DNA of 51,757 bases. Source: RGIG8244 sp045592785. GTDB lineage: Bacteria; Verrucomicrobiota; Lentisphaeria; Victivallales; UBA1829. Shown one piece after another: positions 42,218 to 51,696 of the stretch; position 1 is the stretch's first letter, and every line of letters begins with the position of its first letter. Location of the stretch: the NCBI GenBank assembly GCA_045592785.1, contig JAZNVL010000036.1, forward strand, positions 1 to 51,757. Direction: 5' to 3'. A program made the position numbers and the translations under genes. The notes under the pieces were generated by a model that saw only the letters and a program-made list of their open reading frames with translations, was not told the origin of the DNA and searched no databases.

Positions 42218-44128
42218 ATGGATCTCCGCTTACGCAAACGGCAAAAATATGAACGTGGTCAGACGCTGGTGGCAGCGGTGATCATTATGGTGATCCTGCT
42301 TGTCGCCGTGATCCTGCTTTTCGATGTACAGAATATGATCCGGGGGAAAGTCAAAGGACAGAACGCCGTGGATGCCGCCGCCCTTGCCGGCGCAAACTGG
42401 CAGATGCACTCGCTGAATCTGGTGGGCGAACTCAATCTGGTGAAAGCGGCGACCGTACTTCTTTCCGATGCCGCGCTGGGGATCCAGACCCCGCCCGAAG
42501 AATTCACGCTGGTCAAACCGCCGCAGGAGATCAAATCCGAAGAAATGCTTCTGGATGAGATCCGTCGTGTGGAGGAGGAAAAGAAAAAATTCAAGCGTGC
42601 CATCGACCTTCTGACACAAATGCAGACCCGTATTTCCTTTACGGGCCCGCTGATCGGATTCGGCGCGGCACAGCAGGCAGCCAAAAACAACGGGATCACC
42701 TCCAACTTTGCCAGCGGCGAACTCCTGTATGAGCATTTCTACAAAAACATCATGGATGATGCGCTTTACGGAAATGATAAGATCGCACCGCAAATAATCA
42801 ATGATTACGCATGGCGGATCCCGTACAGTGAGATGATCTTGAAGATTTTGGATCATGAATCCGAATTGACGTACGGTATCGCGGCATGTCCGCGGTTTGA
42901 GTTCATCGGTGCCCCTTCCCTCACCAGTAAAAACGGAAACAAACTGGTCCAATGGCTGGCACAGAAAAGTTTTTACAATGCCGTAAACGGAGATGACTGG
43001 TGTGCGTTGTTGACATTTCTGGATGCAACGACATCGATGAGCATGGGTGGTGCATGGTGGGGGGAATTTGATTGTGATTATTCCACTTCATTCCTGGAAC
43101 AGGCGGAGATCCTGCCGCTGCATATTGAATATTATGCCGGATATGAACCGTACCGGAAAGCCGATGAAGCCGGTGTGATTTCCAAGATCTTTACAGCACG
43201 GGAAAAGATGCAGCCTTTATCTGCCACCCATGATCAGGAAGATCCGTATCAGTATACGGTGGATGAGACAACCGGCAGGATCACCCTGCTGACAAAATTC
43301 GACAAAAACGGCAATCCGATCGTCAATCCGGATGATACGGACTTGCGGTACAACATTCTGCCGTTGATCACCTGGGCAGTCTACGACTCCACCTGGGAAA
43401 AATACCCGCCGGAACTGCTGCATGACTGGCGGACGTATCTGGATGGCACGTTCAAGCCGGGACTGGATTATTATTCCGGTGCGCTCTCTTATTTCGAAGT
43501 CGGACAATACGTCAAGACCATGATCGGCAAGCATAATGTTTCCGGTTCGTTCAAAGGGAATATCGGCAACGATCATGGACTCGGCAAGGAAATGAAAGAC
43601 CGGGCGCGCGCTGCCCATTCCACCGGGCAGGATATGAAAACTCTTTCCACGCAGCTTGCAGCCACAGCCTCGGCAAAACCCATCGGAAAAATATCACTTC
43701 CCAACGGGACCACGCTTTCTCCTTTTGAAGCGGGGGGGGTCGTATTTCCTGTATTCACACACTCGGTACTTCTTCCGGTTTCTCTGGAACCGCCATCGGG
43801 TTTCGGAACGCTGGATGTGGGCTGGTTCTATTATCTGACGGAATTCATTCCGATCCTGGGACAGTCTTCCAGTTTATCGGAAGCCTGGGAACAGGCGGCA
43901 AAGCAATACCCCGATCACACCAACTATTTCTCGCCCTATTACAGCGCACTGAAAAAAGTCAACGATCCCGCATGGCGTCAACGCGGTCTGGACTGGCTGA
44001 ATACTCCCATTTCCTATTACACCGAAAACGGTGTGAGAAAAGTCCTGCAACGGAAACGGGATACCTGTGACGACTGGGTAAGCGGAGGTTCCGGAGGACC
44101 ACGCCGGGGGCCAGGCGCATTGCATTAA
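42218..44128 (+). CDS. TadG-like protein
   Basis: 636 residues. A short basic start leads to RGQTLVAAVIIMVILLVAV and then LLFDVQNMIRGKVKGQNAVDAAALAGANW, the pattern of TadG-like pilus-assembly proteins (inner-membrane anchor plus the D-A-A-A-L-A-G segment). The rest is a large extracytoplasmic domain of unknown fold ending in a glycine-rich GGSGGPRRGPG tail. Unlike the three smaller proteins it lacks the glutamate at position five. AAGGTGA precedes the ATG. Confidence 0.82.
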   Translation: MDLRLRKRQKYERGQTLVAAVIIMVILLVAVILLFDVQNMIRGKVKGQNAVDAAALAGANWQMHSLNLVGELNLVKAATVLLSDAALGIQTPPEEFTLVKPPQEIKSEEMLLDEIRRVEEEKKKFKRAIDLLTQMQTRISFTGPLIGFGAAQQAAKNNGITSNFASGELLYEHFYKNIMDDALYGNDKIAPQIINDYAWRIPYSEMILKILDHESELTYGIAACPRFEFIGAPSLTSKNGNKLVQWLAQKSFYNAVNGDDWCALLTFLDATTSMSMGGAWWGEFDCDYSTSFLEQAEILPLHIEYYAGYEPYRKADEAGVISKIFTAREKMQPLSATHDQEDPYQYTVDETTGRITLLTKFDKNGNPIVNPDDTDLRYNILPLITWAVYDSTWEKYPPELLHDWRTYLDGTFKPGLDYYSGALSYFEVGQYVKTMIGKHNVSGSFKGNIGNDHGLGKEMKDRARAAHSTGQDMKTLSTQLAATASAKPIGKISLPNGTTLSPFEAGGVVFPVFTHSVLLPVSLEPPSGFGTLDVGWFYYLTEFIPILGQSSSLSEAWEQAAKQYPDHTNYFSPYYSALKKVNDPAWRQRGLDWLNTPISYYTENGVRKVLQRKRDTCDDWVSGGSGGPRRGPGALH

Positions 44129-44147
44129 ACAATAAGGAGTCATAACG

Positions 44148-44771
44148 ATGAACGACAAAGAATACAAAGTGATCCAAACCGGGATGCTCTCGGTAAACAC
44201 CATACTGCTGAAACTGGGTGATGTGCTTTACATCATCGACCCGGGCGGGGATGCGGAAAAGATCATCCGTGCGGCATCAAATGCCGGTTGCAAAGAAACG
44301 GTGATCCTGCTGACACACGCGCATTTCGATCATATCGGCGCGATCCCGGAACTGGTGGAACGTTTGCAGGTGAAAAACGTATATCTGCACCCCGCGGATG
44401 TGGAACTTTATGATCATCCGGCAAACTGCTATCTGCCTTTCATCCCGCATCCGGAAAATCTTCCGGAAACGGTATGGGGCTTGCAGGATCCGCAGATCGA
44501 AGTACGCTGTACTCCCGGCCATACGCCCGGCGGCGTGGTGTATTATGTACCCGCGATCAAAACGGTCTTCTCGGGTGACACCTTATTCTGCGAATCCATC
44601 GGGCGCACAGATTTCCCCGGTGGCGACCTGAAAACACTGCTCAATTCCATCCGCAAGGAACTTTTCACGCTCCCGGATGACACCGTTATTGTGGCGGGAC
44701 ATGAAGGCGAAAGCAGTATCGGACACGAGAAGAAATACAATCCGTTTCTTACGGGGCTGGCGGGCTCATGA
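44148..44771 (+). CDS. MBL-fold metallohydrolase (glyoxalase II-like)
   Basis: 207 residues. The zinc ligands are all visible: HAHFDHIG, the histidine in CTPGHTPGGVVYY, the aspartate in FSGDTLF, and the final histidine in VAGHEGESSIGHEKKYNPF. It matches the short hydroxyacylglutathione-hydrolase-like group that cleaves thioesters such as lactoyl adducts; exact substrate unknown. AAGGAG lies eight bases before the ATG. The stop overlaps the next gene by ATGA. Confidence 0.93.
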   Translation: MNDKEYKVIQTGMLSVNTILLKLGDVLYIIDPGGDAEKIIRAASNAGCKETVILLTHAHFDHIGAIPELVERLQVKNVYLHPADVELYDHPANCYLPFIPHPENLPETVWGLQDPQIEVRCTPGHTPGGVVYYVPAIKTVFSGDTLFCESIGRTDFPGGDLKTLLNSIRKELFTLPDDTVIVAGHEGESSIGHEKKYNPFLTGLAGS

Positions 44772-45040
44772 GACGGATCCTCTGGGGTGGTCTTATCGAC
44801 CTGATCTTACTGCATCTGTTCTGGTTTTCCGGCGACTTGCGTATCGTGCTGCTGCAAGGGCTTGCCTGCGGGAACGTGTTGTATTATCTGTTCCTGTGCG
44901 TCACGTTTCTGCGTAAAACGGCGAAGAAAGAGGAACGGCACGGATTCCTGCTGGAATTCACCCTGCTGCAGTTCTTCATCTTTATGGGAATCTTCCTTTT
45001 CAAGCTTTCGGATATGATGATCCTGCATAACGCCGCCTGA
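44768..45040 (+). CDS. Small integral membrane protein
   Basis: 90 residues, no family recognised. Three hydrophobic segments (LIDLILLHLFWFSG, LLQGLACGNVLYYLFLCV, LLEFTLLQFFIFMGIFLF). It starts on an ATGA overlap with the MBL gene, which supports that it is translated. Its last 41 bases overlap the end of the transglutaminase gene on the other strand. Confidence 0.68.
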   Translation: MRRILWGGLIDLILLHLFWFSGDLRIVLLQGLACGNVLYYLFLCVTFLRKTAKKEERHGFLLEFTLLQFFIFMGIFLFKLSDMMILHNAA

Positions 45041-47150
45041 ATGTTCGAAGACGATCTTCAAACGCCGTCACTTCCTCCTGCGTGACCGGTGCGGGACGAT
45101 ACCGGAGACATTCGTATTCCGTCACGATGTCCGCAAGTTCGTCAAAGAAGGGCATTGCGGCAAAATCCCGGCTCCATTCCCGCCAGGACATTTCCTCTTT
45201 CCGTTCCACTTTCAACTGTGCGGCAAGACGGCACATGGCACGGTAGATCTGTTGTCTGGAACGGGAATATTTCAAGTCGATCCGCCGTCTCCGGCGGTAA
45301 CGGATCACAAGAAAAACGCCGGATGCCGTCACAAGGATCATCACACACCATCCGGCGGGCGTGACCAACCATTCTGCAATGGCAGTGAAGAACCGGTTCA
45401 CCATTTTTCCCGGATACCCCCGGAAGAGGTCGGCGAAATTGCTGCGGAGGAAATCTTCGATCCGCGCGAAAAAGACATCCGTTGCGCCGGGCACGGGATT
45501 CTGCAGCAGGTCACTCCATGTTTCCGGCGTGGGATCGTAAGCGATCCATTTTCCGCTTTCCGGATCGTATGCTTCCACCCAGGCGTGAGCATTACGGCCC
45601 GTGGCATAATACCATCCGGCAGGGTGCAGATCCGTACAGACGAATCCGGTGATATACCGGGCATGGATCCCGGATGCCCGCAGCATCAGGACGGCGGCGG
45701 AAGCAAACAGTTCGCAGTGTCCGGCGCGAGTGTAAGTCAGGAATCGTTCCACGGGATCGGACGGCGGATTTTTATGTTTGATCCAATGGTATTCAGCCGC
45801 CGGTTGCGGATTCAGGGAATAGGCATAATTCTTCCGGAGAAACTGAATGATCCGTTCGGTCTTCCCGCGCGGTGAAACTTTTTCCGGTTCCGGGAAAAGG
45901 ATCGTGTGATACTGTCGGAGCAACGGAGCCAATTCCGGGGGAAGAGTCAGATACCGCCGGAGCGATTCCGCGTTTCCTTCCTGCGGATATTGCGTTGCTG
46001 TCATAAACCCGTCATCCTGTGTCGTGATGGCAAAATATCCGGCGTGCTGTGTCATTTTTTCAGGGATCAGTACGCCATCGGGAGAGATCCGGGCGGAATC
46101 CGAGACCATTTCCACGGCGACCGTATTCCCGGGAACCGGCAGATATCCCTGAAAGACTCCCGATGCGGGGAAGATCTCCATGCGGCGTTTTCCCGTTTCC
46201 AGACTGTCCCCGTAGAACGGATAATAACTCAACGCCAATTCCGCATCCAGTGCCAGGTCCGGAAGTTCCGTCGGTTCCACTCCACTGCGCCGCCAGACGC
46301 CGCCGGAACGGTATTGTTCGTACACGCGTCCGCGGAGGTACCCCGGCGATTCATCGGCATACACACGGAGCAGAATGGCATCCATCCGGTCCAGTCCGAA
46401 ATCAGCGAAGGGACGTGCGATATTCTGTTCCCGGGTATTCCGGGTGAACTGTCTGTGATGGGAACGGCGCATTTTCCGCTGTAAGTACCGTTCCATCTGC
46501 CTGAGTTCGTCACTGTATACATCCCGGAGTTGATCCAGTGTGATGAAACAGACGGGGAGAAGCAGCCATGCCGCCAGACGGTATTTGCGGCTCCGGCGGG
46601 GTTCCGCAGTTGCGTACCGGGCGTCGGATGTCAGGAGCAGCAGCACGCCCGCCGTTTGCAGCAGGACCATGATCGTGTAAAGTACTCTGTAATTGCGGAG
46701 CAGATCCGTAGAGAGAAGAAAACGCACGTTTTCCACTTGTTTCGTGTGGAATATATCTCCGCACAACAAACAGCAGAATACACAGATCAATGCGATGAGA
46801 CCATTCAGCTCACGGGTCCGGCGGACCGCACACATGACCGCAGCCGAGTATAACAGAAGCGGCACACAGAAATGGGAGCGGATCAACGCATCCACGAAAG
46901 CAAAACGGGGTCCTTCCACCGGGAAAAGGTAATGAGGTATGATCACGGCAAAAAGGATCACCGGCAATGACAGCAGGATCGTTTTTCTTCCACCGGCAAT
47001 GGGCGGGAGGAAAAACGGGATACAGGCGAAAGCCATCGTCAGGATCAGAATATGCGGCAGGTCATATTTCACCGAAAGCAGCAACGCCGACGGCAGAAGA
47101 AGAAGACAGCGCGTAAAAAATCCGATACCACGGTAACGTTCTATACTCAT
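45000..47150 (-). CDS. Transglutaminase-like membrane protein (TgpA-type)
   Basis: 716 residues. The first 200 are several membrane segments, followed by an external part with a transglutaminase core: cysteine in RAGHCELFASAAV, histidine in GRNAHAWVEAYD and aspartate in IAYDPTPE, the full catalytic triad. After a further membrane segment comes a short cytoplasmic domain. Proteins of this type are protein-crosslinking or protease-like enzymes at the cell surface, and are found next to MoxR and DUF58 genes, as here. It overlaps the DUF58 gene by ATGA. Confidence 0.92.
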   Translation of the reverse strand: MSIERYRGIGFFTRCLLLLPSALLLSVKYDLPHILILTMAFACIPFFLPPIAGGRKTILLSLPVILFAVIIPHYLFPVEGPRFAFVDALIRSHFCVPLLLYSAAVMCAVRRTRELNGLIALICVFCCLLCGDIFHTKQVENVRFLLSTDLLRNYRVLYTIMVLLQTAGVLLLLTSDARYATAEPRRSRKYRLAAWLLLPVCFITLDQLRDVYSDELRQMERYLQRKMRRSHHRQFTRNTREQNIARPFADFGLDRMDAILLRVYADESPGYLRGRVYEQYRSGGVWRRSGVEPTELPDLALDAELALSYYPFYGDSLETGKRRMEIFPASGVFQGYLPVPGNTVAVEMVSDSARISPDGVLIPEKMTQHAGYFAITTQDDGFMTATQYPQEGNAESLRRYLTLPPELAPLLRQYHTILFPEPEKVSPRGKTERIIQFLRKNYAYSLNPQPAAEYHWIKHKNPPSDPVERFLTYTRAGHCELFASAAVLMLRASGIHARYITGFVCTDLHPAGWYYATGRNAHAWVEAYDPESGKWIAYDPTPETWSDLLQNPVPGATDVFFARIEDFLRSNFADLFRGYPGKMVNRFFTAIAEWLVTPAGWCVMILVTASGVFLVIRYRRRRRIDLKYSRSRQQIYRAMCRLAAQLKVERKEEMSWREWSRDFAAMPFFDELADIVTEYECLRYRPAPVTQEEVTAFEDRLRTFRRRYAGSSYPKA

Positions 47151-48526
47151 TGCGCACCCTCCATTCCACGCAGGATCACATCCGGCGAAACAACCGTCAC
47201 CGAGTCCGGGATATCCCCATTGCGCCGTTTGGCGACAAGGTATACGGTCGTGCGGATCCGGGATTTTTCCAGGACCGCAAGCAATTCTTTCACACTTTCA
47301 TCGTACCGGAGCAGGACAAGATACACTTCTTCCAGATCACGGTGGATCGCATGAAGCTGTTCTTTCAGCGACGGGATCGGATCCGCTTGCAGAGGGACTG
47401 CGTATGCCAGGGAATCCAGTACCCGGGGCATGACTGCGGCAGGGCTCCCGCCCAGCCGGAACGAATGGATCTTTCTGCCCAATGCAAAATGAGAAAGATA
47501 GATCCCGGATTCCGTCAGCGTGTACGCCAACGACGCGGCAAGGGAACAGCATCCTTCCAGTTCCAGCTGTTCCTCTTTTTCCAGATCCGTCTGCAAGATC
47601 CGGCGCAATTTTCCCAGCGAAAACACCGGTATCATCCGGTCCGGATCCCAGGTATCCACCAACAACGCGGCGGATGCTTTCTGCTCTTTTTGAAATTCCT
47701 TGACGATCAATCGTTCTTTCCCCGCCGATGCGATCCAATGGATCCGCCGGGGGGAATCCCCGTTCTGATATTCCCGGCATCCCTGAAAATTCAAGCTGTC
47801 ACCGGTATGCAGAGAACGCCGGGCGGTTTGCTGTCGCGGGTCCGCACCTGCACCGCCGAACAGGTTCCGTAATTGGGTGTACCATGGATGGACCAGAAGT
47901 TCCTCTTTGCCGCCGTTGCGGACCGCGTGTTTGAAGATATTGAACGGGAATGAACTCTCTGTCATCGCGCAGGGGATCCGGCAGAGGCCACGCTTCCGCG
48001 GCGTGAATCGGACCGTTATTTCCCGCGTTTCCTTTGCCGGGACCTGAAAATATTCCAGTCCGTCCGTGCGGATCCACTCCCGTCCGCCGGTATACGGTTC
48101 CGCCAGAAGATCCAGCGCAGGAAGATGTTTTCTCCGGTTCTCCACGGAATAACGGAATACGCAGGGGACTCCGCAGACCGCCCGGTGGGGCAGCTGTCGT
48201 TTTACATTCAGCCGGGGCAGAAAGAACAACCCGATCAGGAAGTCCGCAACGGCACAGGTCAGCAGTGCAAGAAAGAGGATCTGCGCCGGACCGCGTACGG
48301 AAAGACTGCTGACAAAGGAGGTGACAAGAAAGACGATCAGCAGAAGCCGTGCCGGACGGGACAGCATCCGTTCGTACCACGCCATGCACCAATAGAAAAG
48401 CATGATCGCGGCGGACCGGTAGAACCGCGTGAGCCGAGTGACAAACAACGGCTCGTGCATCCAGACCGGCCCGGCGAGGAACCGGGTTCGGAGGTCGGTT
48501 ACGGCTTGCAGGCTTCTGCGGAACAT
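47147..48526 (-). CDS. DUF58 domain-containing protein
   Basis: 459 residues. Two membrane segments near residue 55-100 lead to the DUF58 domain, recognised by GCREYQNGDSPRRIHWIAS followed by ERLIVKEF and the VWA-like ALLVDTWDPD. These proteins act with MoxR ATPases, perhaps as their adaptor to envelope targets. It starts on a TGATG overlap with moxR and ends on an ATGA overlap with the transglutaminase gene, so the three are tightly coupled. Confidence 0.92.
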   Translation of the reverse strand: MFRRSLQAVTDLRTRFLAGPVWMHEPLFVTRLTRFYRSAAIMLFYWCMAWYERMLSRPARLLLIVFLVTSFVSSLSVRGPAQILFLALLTCAVADFLIGLFFLPRLNVKRQLPHRAVCGVPCVFRYSVENRRKHLPALDLLAEPYTGGREWIRTDGLEYFQVPAKETREITVRFTPRKRGLCRIPCAMTESSFPFNIFKHAVRNGGKEELLVHPWYTQLRNLFGGAGADPRQQTARRSLHTGDSLNFQGCREYQNGDSPRRIHWIASAGKERLIVKEFQKEQKASAALLVDTWDPDRMIPVFSLGKLRRILQTDLEKEEQLELEGCCSLAASLAYTLTESGIYLSHFALGRKIHSFRLGGSPAAVMPRVLDSLAYAVPLQADPIPSLKEQLHAIHRDLEEVYLVLLRYDESVKELLAVLEKSRIRTTVYLVAKRRNGDIPDSVTVVSPDVILRGMEGAQ

Positions 48527-49464
48527 CAGGCGGGAATCCGGATCTGTTTCAGGATGTCGCGTACTGCCTGTCCGGCTTCGTCCGCCACGCCCTGTTCTTT
48601 CATTACCAGACGGTGCGCCAGCACGGGGACCGCCAGTTCTTTCACGTCATCGGGCGTGATGAAGGACCGGTTCTGCAGCCAGGCACGGGTACGGGTACAC
48701 TGGGTCAGAGTAAGGAACGCGCGGGGACTTGCGCCCAACTGGATCCGGCTGTCTTCCCTTGTTTTGCGTATGATCGCAAGGATATATCCGGCGACGGAAT
48801 CCTCCACGGTGATCCGTGTGATGTATTCCCGGATGAAACGCAAGCCGTCTTCACACAAAATGGGTTTAACGGAATCGCCGGGATCCGTTTGCAGCCGGTC
48901 GGTCAGCATTGCCATTTCTGCCGTCTCATCGGGATAGCCCAGAGTCAGTTTCATGTAGAAACGGTCCAGCTGTGCTTCGGGGAGCGGATACGTTCCGAAA
49001 TATTCCACCGGGTTTTCCGTGGCGATCACCAGGAACGGATCGGGGAGCGGGTAAACTTTCCCTTCCAGCGTGACCTGTTTTTCGTTCATCGCTTCCAACA
49101 GAGCGGACTGGGTACGCGGGGATGCACGGTTGATCTCATCGGCAAGTACGATATTGGTGAATACGGGACCTTTGTGCATGACAAATTCCGCCGTTTTCGG
49201 GTTGTAAATGGAACCGCCGAGGACATCGGCAGGCAGCAGATCCGGGGTGAACTGGATCCGTTTGAACTGCACATTCAAAGCCACTGCCAACGCTTTTGCC
49301 AGCGTTGTTTTCCCCACACCGGGCACGTCATCCATCAACACACTTCCACCCGCCAATACCGCGTTGAGCATCAGATCGACCACGGCATCCTTGCCGCGGA
49401 TGACCCGGACCAGTTCATTGCGCACGGCATTGATCTGTTCCCGCAAAAGAGCTTCATCCATCAT
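48526..49464 (-). CDS. MoxR family AAA ATPase
   Basis: 312 residues. AAA motifs of the MoxR group are clear: Walker A DVPGVGKTTLAKALA, LLPADVLGGSIYNP, Walker B with FTNIVLADEINRA, sensor 1 VIATENPVEYFGTYPLPEAQLDRF, and a C-terminal lid with ASPRAFLTLTQC. MoxR ATPases are thought to act as chaperones that remodel membrane or metal-enzyme partners. GGAG lies six bases before the ATG. It starts 21 bases after the helicase stop. Confidence 0.95.
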   Translation of the reverse strand: MMDEALLREQINAVRNELVRVIRGKDAVVDLMLNAVLAGGSVLMDDVPGVGKTTLAKALAVALNVQFKRIQFTPDLLPADVLGGSIYNPKTAEFVMHKGPVFTNIVLADEINRASPRTQSALLEAMNEKQVTLEGKVYPLPDPFLVIATENPVEYFGTYPLPEAQLDRFYMKLTLGYPDETAEMAMLTDRLQTDPGDSVKPILCEDGLRFIREYITRITVEDSVAGYILAIIRKTREDSRIQLGASPRAFLTLTQCTRTRAWLQNRSFITPDDVKELAVPVLAHRLVMKEQGVADEAGQAVRDILKQIRIPA

Positions 49465-49485
49465 ACCGGACTCCTTTTCCTGTGA

Positions 49486-51534
49486 TTAAAAATCCTGTTC
49501 TTCTCTGAGTTTCCGTAAAATTTCCGCGAACGCCGCTTTCTGTTCCTCCACACTGATCCGCTGGAAGAAGTCCTGCGATTCCTTCACCTCCGCAAGATCT
49601 TCCGGAATATCACGGAGGAACGGCGAGGGATAACGGGGTTCGTGCTGTCCGTAACGATACCGCTGTTGGGCGCGGGTCAACACCAGATGTTCCTTCGCCC
49701 GGGTGATCGCAACGTAAAACAGACGGCGTTCCTCTTCCTCCCCGCCTTCACTCATGGAGCGTTCATGGGGGAAGAGATTCAATTCCATCCCGACCAGGAA
49801 CACGCAGGGGAATTCCAGCCCTTTGGCGGAATGAACGGTGGTGAGGATGGGACCGTTGGAGACTTCTTCACTGGTCCGGTCGTTATCATCCATGAGGCTG
49901 TAATTCTCCATGAACTGTTCCATGGTGGGTTCTTCCCCGTTCCGGCGGGCGCGTTCTTCGTATTGTGCGATACAGTTGAGGAATTCAAGCACGTTTTCCT
50001 TGCGGTCGCGGGCTTCGTTGAGATCCTTGTAAAGCCGCTGAAAACCGCCGAGATACCCGGTCTCTTCCAGGTATGCCAGTGCTTTCTGGAATACATTGCC
50101 CGGTTCCCGGAAACTCTGACGGAACTTCTGGATCGTTTCGCCGAGCGCGCACGCGGATTTCGAAGCGGTCGCCGTGACTTTATCCAGATATTCCGGCATG
50201 GTCAAAAGTTTTGTCATGGGGATCTTGGTATTTTCCCGCATTTCACGCAGTTTCAGGATGGCTTTATCCCCCAGTCCCCGGGGCGGTACCGGGAGGATTC
50301 GCAGCAGACATTGATCGTCCCGTTCGTTCAGCGCAAGTTTCAGATATGCGGCGGCATCCTTCACTTCTTTCCGTTCGAAAAATTCCTGGCCGCCGATAAC
50401 CACAGGCTGGATCCCGCGACGGCGGAGTTCCTGTTCGAACGTACGGGAAAGGAAGTTGGAACGGTAGAGGATGGCGCAGTCCCGGTAAGAATATTCGGTA
50501 TGATTACGGAGGAATTCCTGCATGGCATCTGCTACGAAAGAGGCTTCTTCATCGCCACCGGGGAGCGAGACGATCTTGAGATTTTCGCCATCGCCCCTGG
50601 CACTCCATAGTTTCTTGTCATAGCGTTTGGAATTGCCGGAGATGACGGCATTGGCAGCCTGCAGGATCTTGTTTGTGGAACGGTAATTCTGTTCCAGTTT
50701 GATATGGATCGTACCGGGGAATATTTCGGGGAAGTCGAGGATATTGCTCACATCGGCACCGCGCCAGGCATAAATACTCTGGTCATCGTCGCCCACCACA
50801 CAAAGATTGGGCTTTTCTCCGGCGAGCAGCTGCAGGAAACGGAACTGGGCGGAGTTGGTATCCTGATATTCGTCCACCAGCAGATACTGGTATTGCTGCT
50901 GCCAGCGTTTGAGGACATCCGGATGTTCTTCAAAGATCTTCACGGTGAGCAGAAGCATGTCATCGAAGTCCACCGTGTTCTGCAATTCCAGAAGCTGCTG
51001 ATACCGTTCATAGATCTCCGCAAAACGCAATTCTTCCGGGGTATTTTTCCCGGCAAGAGCATCTGCCGGCGTGATCATGCTGTTCTTGCAGCGACCGATG
51101 TAGGATTGCACGGCACCGGTGGGGACTTCTTCCTTGGCGTACCCGAATTCCGCCGCCGCCTGCCGGATGATACTGGTCTGGTCCGCCGTATCGGCAATGG
51201 AAAAATGACTGTCATAGTGTCCCGCTTTTCCGATATCGCGCCGGAGGATCCTTCCGCAAATGGCGTGAAATGTCCCCAGGGTGACTTTCTGTGCATTTTC
51301 GGCACCGATCAACCGTTCCATACGTTCCCGCATTTCCCGGGCGGCTTTATTGGTGAATGTGACCCCGAGGATATGCTGCGGGGGGATCCCCTGTGAGATC
51401 ATATAAGCGATACGGGCAGTGATGACCCGTGTTTTTCCTGTACCTGCACCGGCGAGGACCAGCAGAGGTCCTTCGATGGTCCCGGCGGCTTTTTTCTGTT
51501 CCGGATTGAGACTGTCGAGAATACTGTTGCTCAT
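49486..51534 (-). CDS. pcrA: UvrD/PcrA-family ATP-dependent DNA helicase
   Basis: 682 residues. All superfamily 1A helicase motifs are seen: the Q motif LNPEQKKA, Walker A GAGTGKTRVI, VDEYQDTN, GDDDQSIYAWRGA, LEQNYRST, and VHSAKGLEFPCVFLVG to YVAITRAKE. It unwinds DNA 3' to 5' in excision and recombination repair. It is slightly shorter than typical PcrA and ends soon after the last helicase domain. The start at 51534 fits family starts; the in-frame ATG at 51588 would lie inside the promoter. Whether it is PcrA, UvrD or Rep is not fully certain. Confidence 0.93.
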   Translation of the reverse strand: MSNSILDSLNPEQKKAAGTIEGPLLVLAGAGTGKTRVITARIAYMISQGIPPQHILGVTFTNKAAREMRERMERLIGAENAQKVTLGTFHAICGRILRRDIGKAGHYDSHFSIADTADQTSIIRQAAAEFGYAKEEVPTGAVQSYIGRCKNSMITPADALAGKNTPEELRFAEIYERYQQLLELQNTVDFDDMLLLTVKIFEEHPDVLKRWQQQYQYLLVDEYQDTNSAQFRFLQLLAGEKPNLCVVGDDDQSIYAWRGADVSNILDFPEIFPGTIHIKLEQNYRSTNKILQAANAVISGNSKRYDKKLWSARGDGENLKIVSLPGGDEEASFVADAMQEFLRNHTEYSYRDCAILYRSNFLSRTFEQELRRRGIQPVVIGGQEFFERKEVKDAAAYLKLALNERDDQCLLRILPVPPRGLGDKAILKLREMRENTKIPMTKLLTMPEYLDKVTATASKSACALGETIQKFRQSFREPGNVFQKALAYLEETGYLGGFQRLYKDLNEARDRKENVLEFLNCIAQYEERARRNGEEPTMEQFMENYSLMDDNDRTSEEVSNGPILTTVHSAKGLEFPCVFLVGMELNLFPHERSMSEGGEEEERRLFYVAITRAKEHLVLTRAQQRYRYGQHEPRYPSPFLRDIPEDLAEVKESQDFFQRISVEEQKAAFAEILRKLREEQDF

Positions 51535-51574
51535 AAGCAGAATAACGATCCTTTCTTTCGTGTTGTTCGAACGT

Positions 51575-51602
51575 AATATAACACGCAAGTGACGTTTTGC
51601 AA
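51575..51602 (-). promoter_or_regulatory. Promoter of the pcrA-moxR unit
   Basis: On the minus strand: TTGCAA (51597-51602), 16 bases, TATATT (51575-51580). The leader is about 35 bases and holds AAAGGA. Confidence 0.78.
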
Positions 51603-51618
51603 TCGAAAAAAATTAAAA

Positions 51619-51696
51619 ATCGAGTAGGAGGTTGCACCTTATTGGTGCGACCGTCCTCTCACACCACCGTACGTGCCGTTCGGCATACGGCGGTTC
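51619..51696 (-). ncRNA. Group II intron domains V and VI
   Basis: Domain V (51664-51696, minus strand) folds as CCGCCGTA with TACGGTGG, a two-base CG bulge, a T-A pair, GCC with GGC, and a GAAC loop. The catalytic triad position reads CGC instead of the common AGC, which is the mark of class C introns. Domain VI follows as GTCGCACC, AATAA, GGTGCAAC, with an unpaired A that may be the branch point. Confidence 0.82.
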
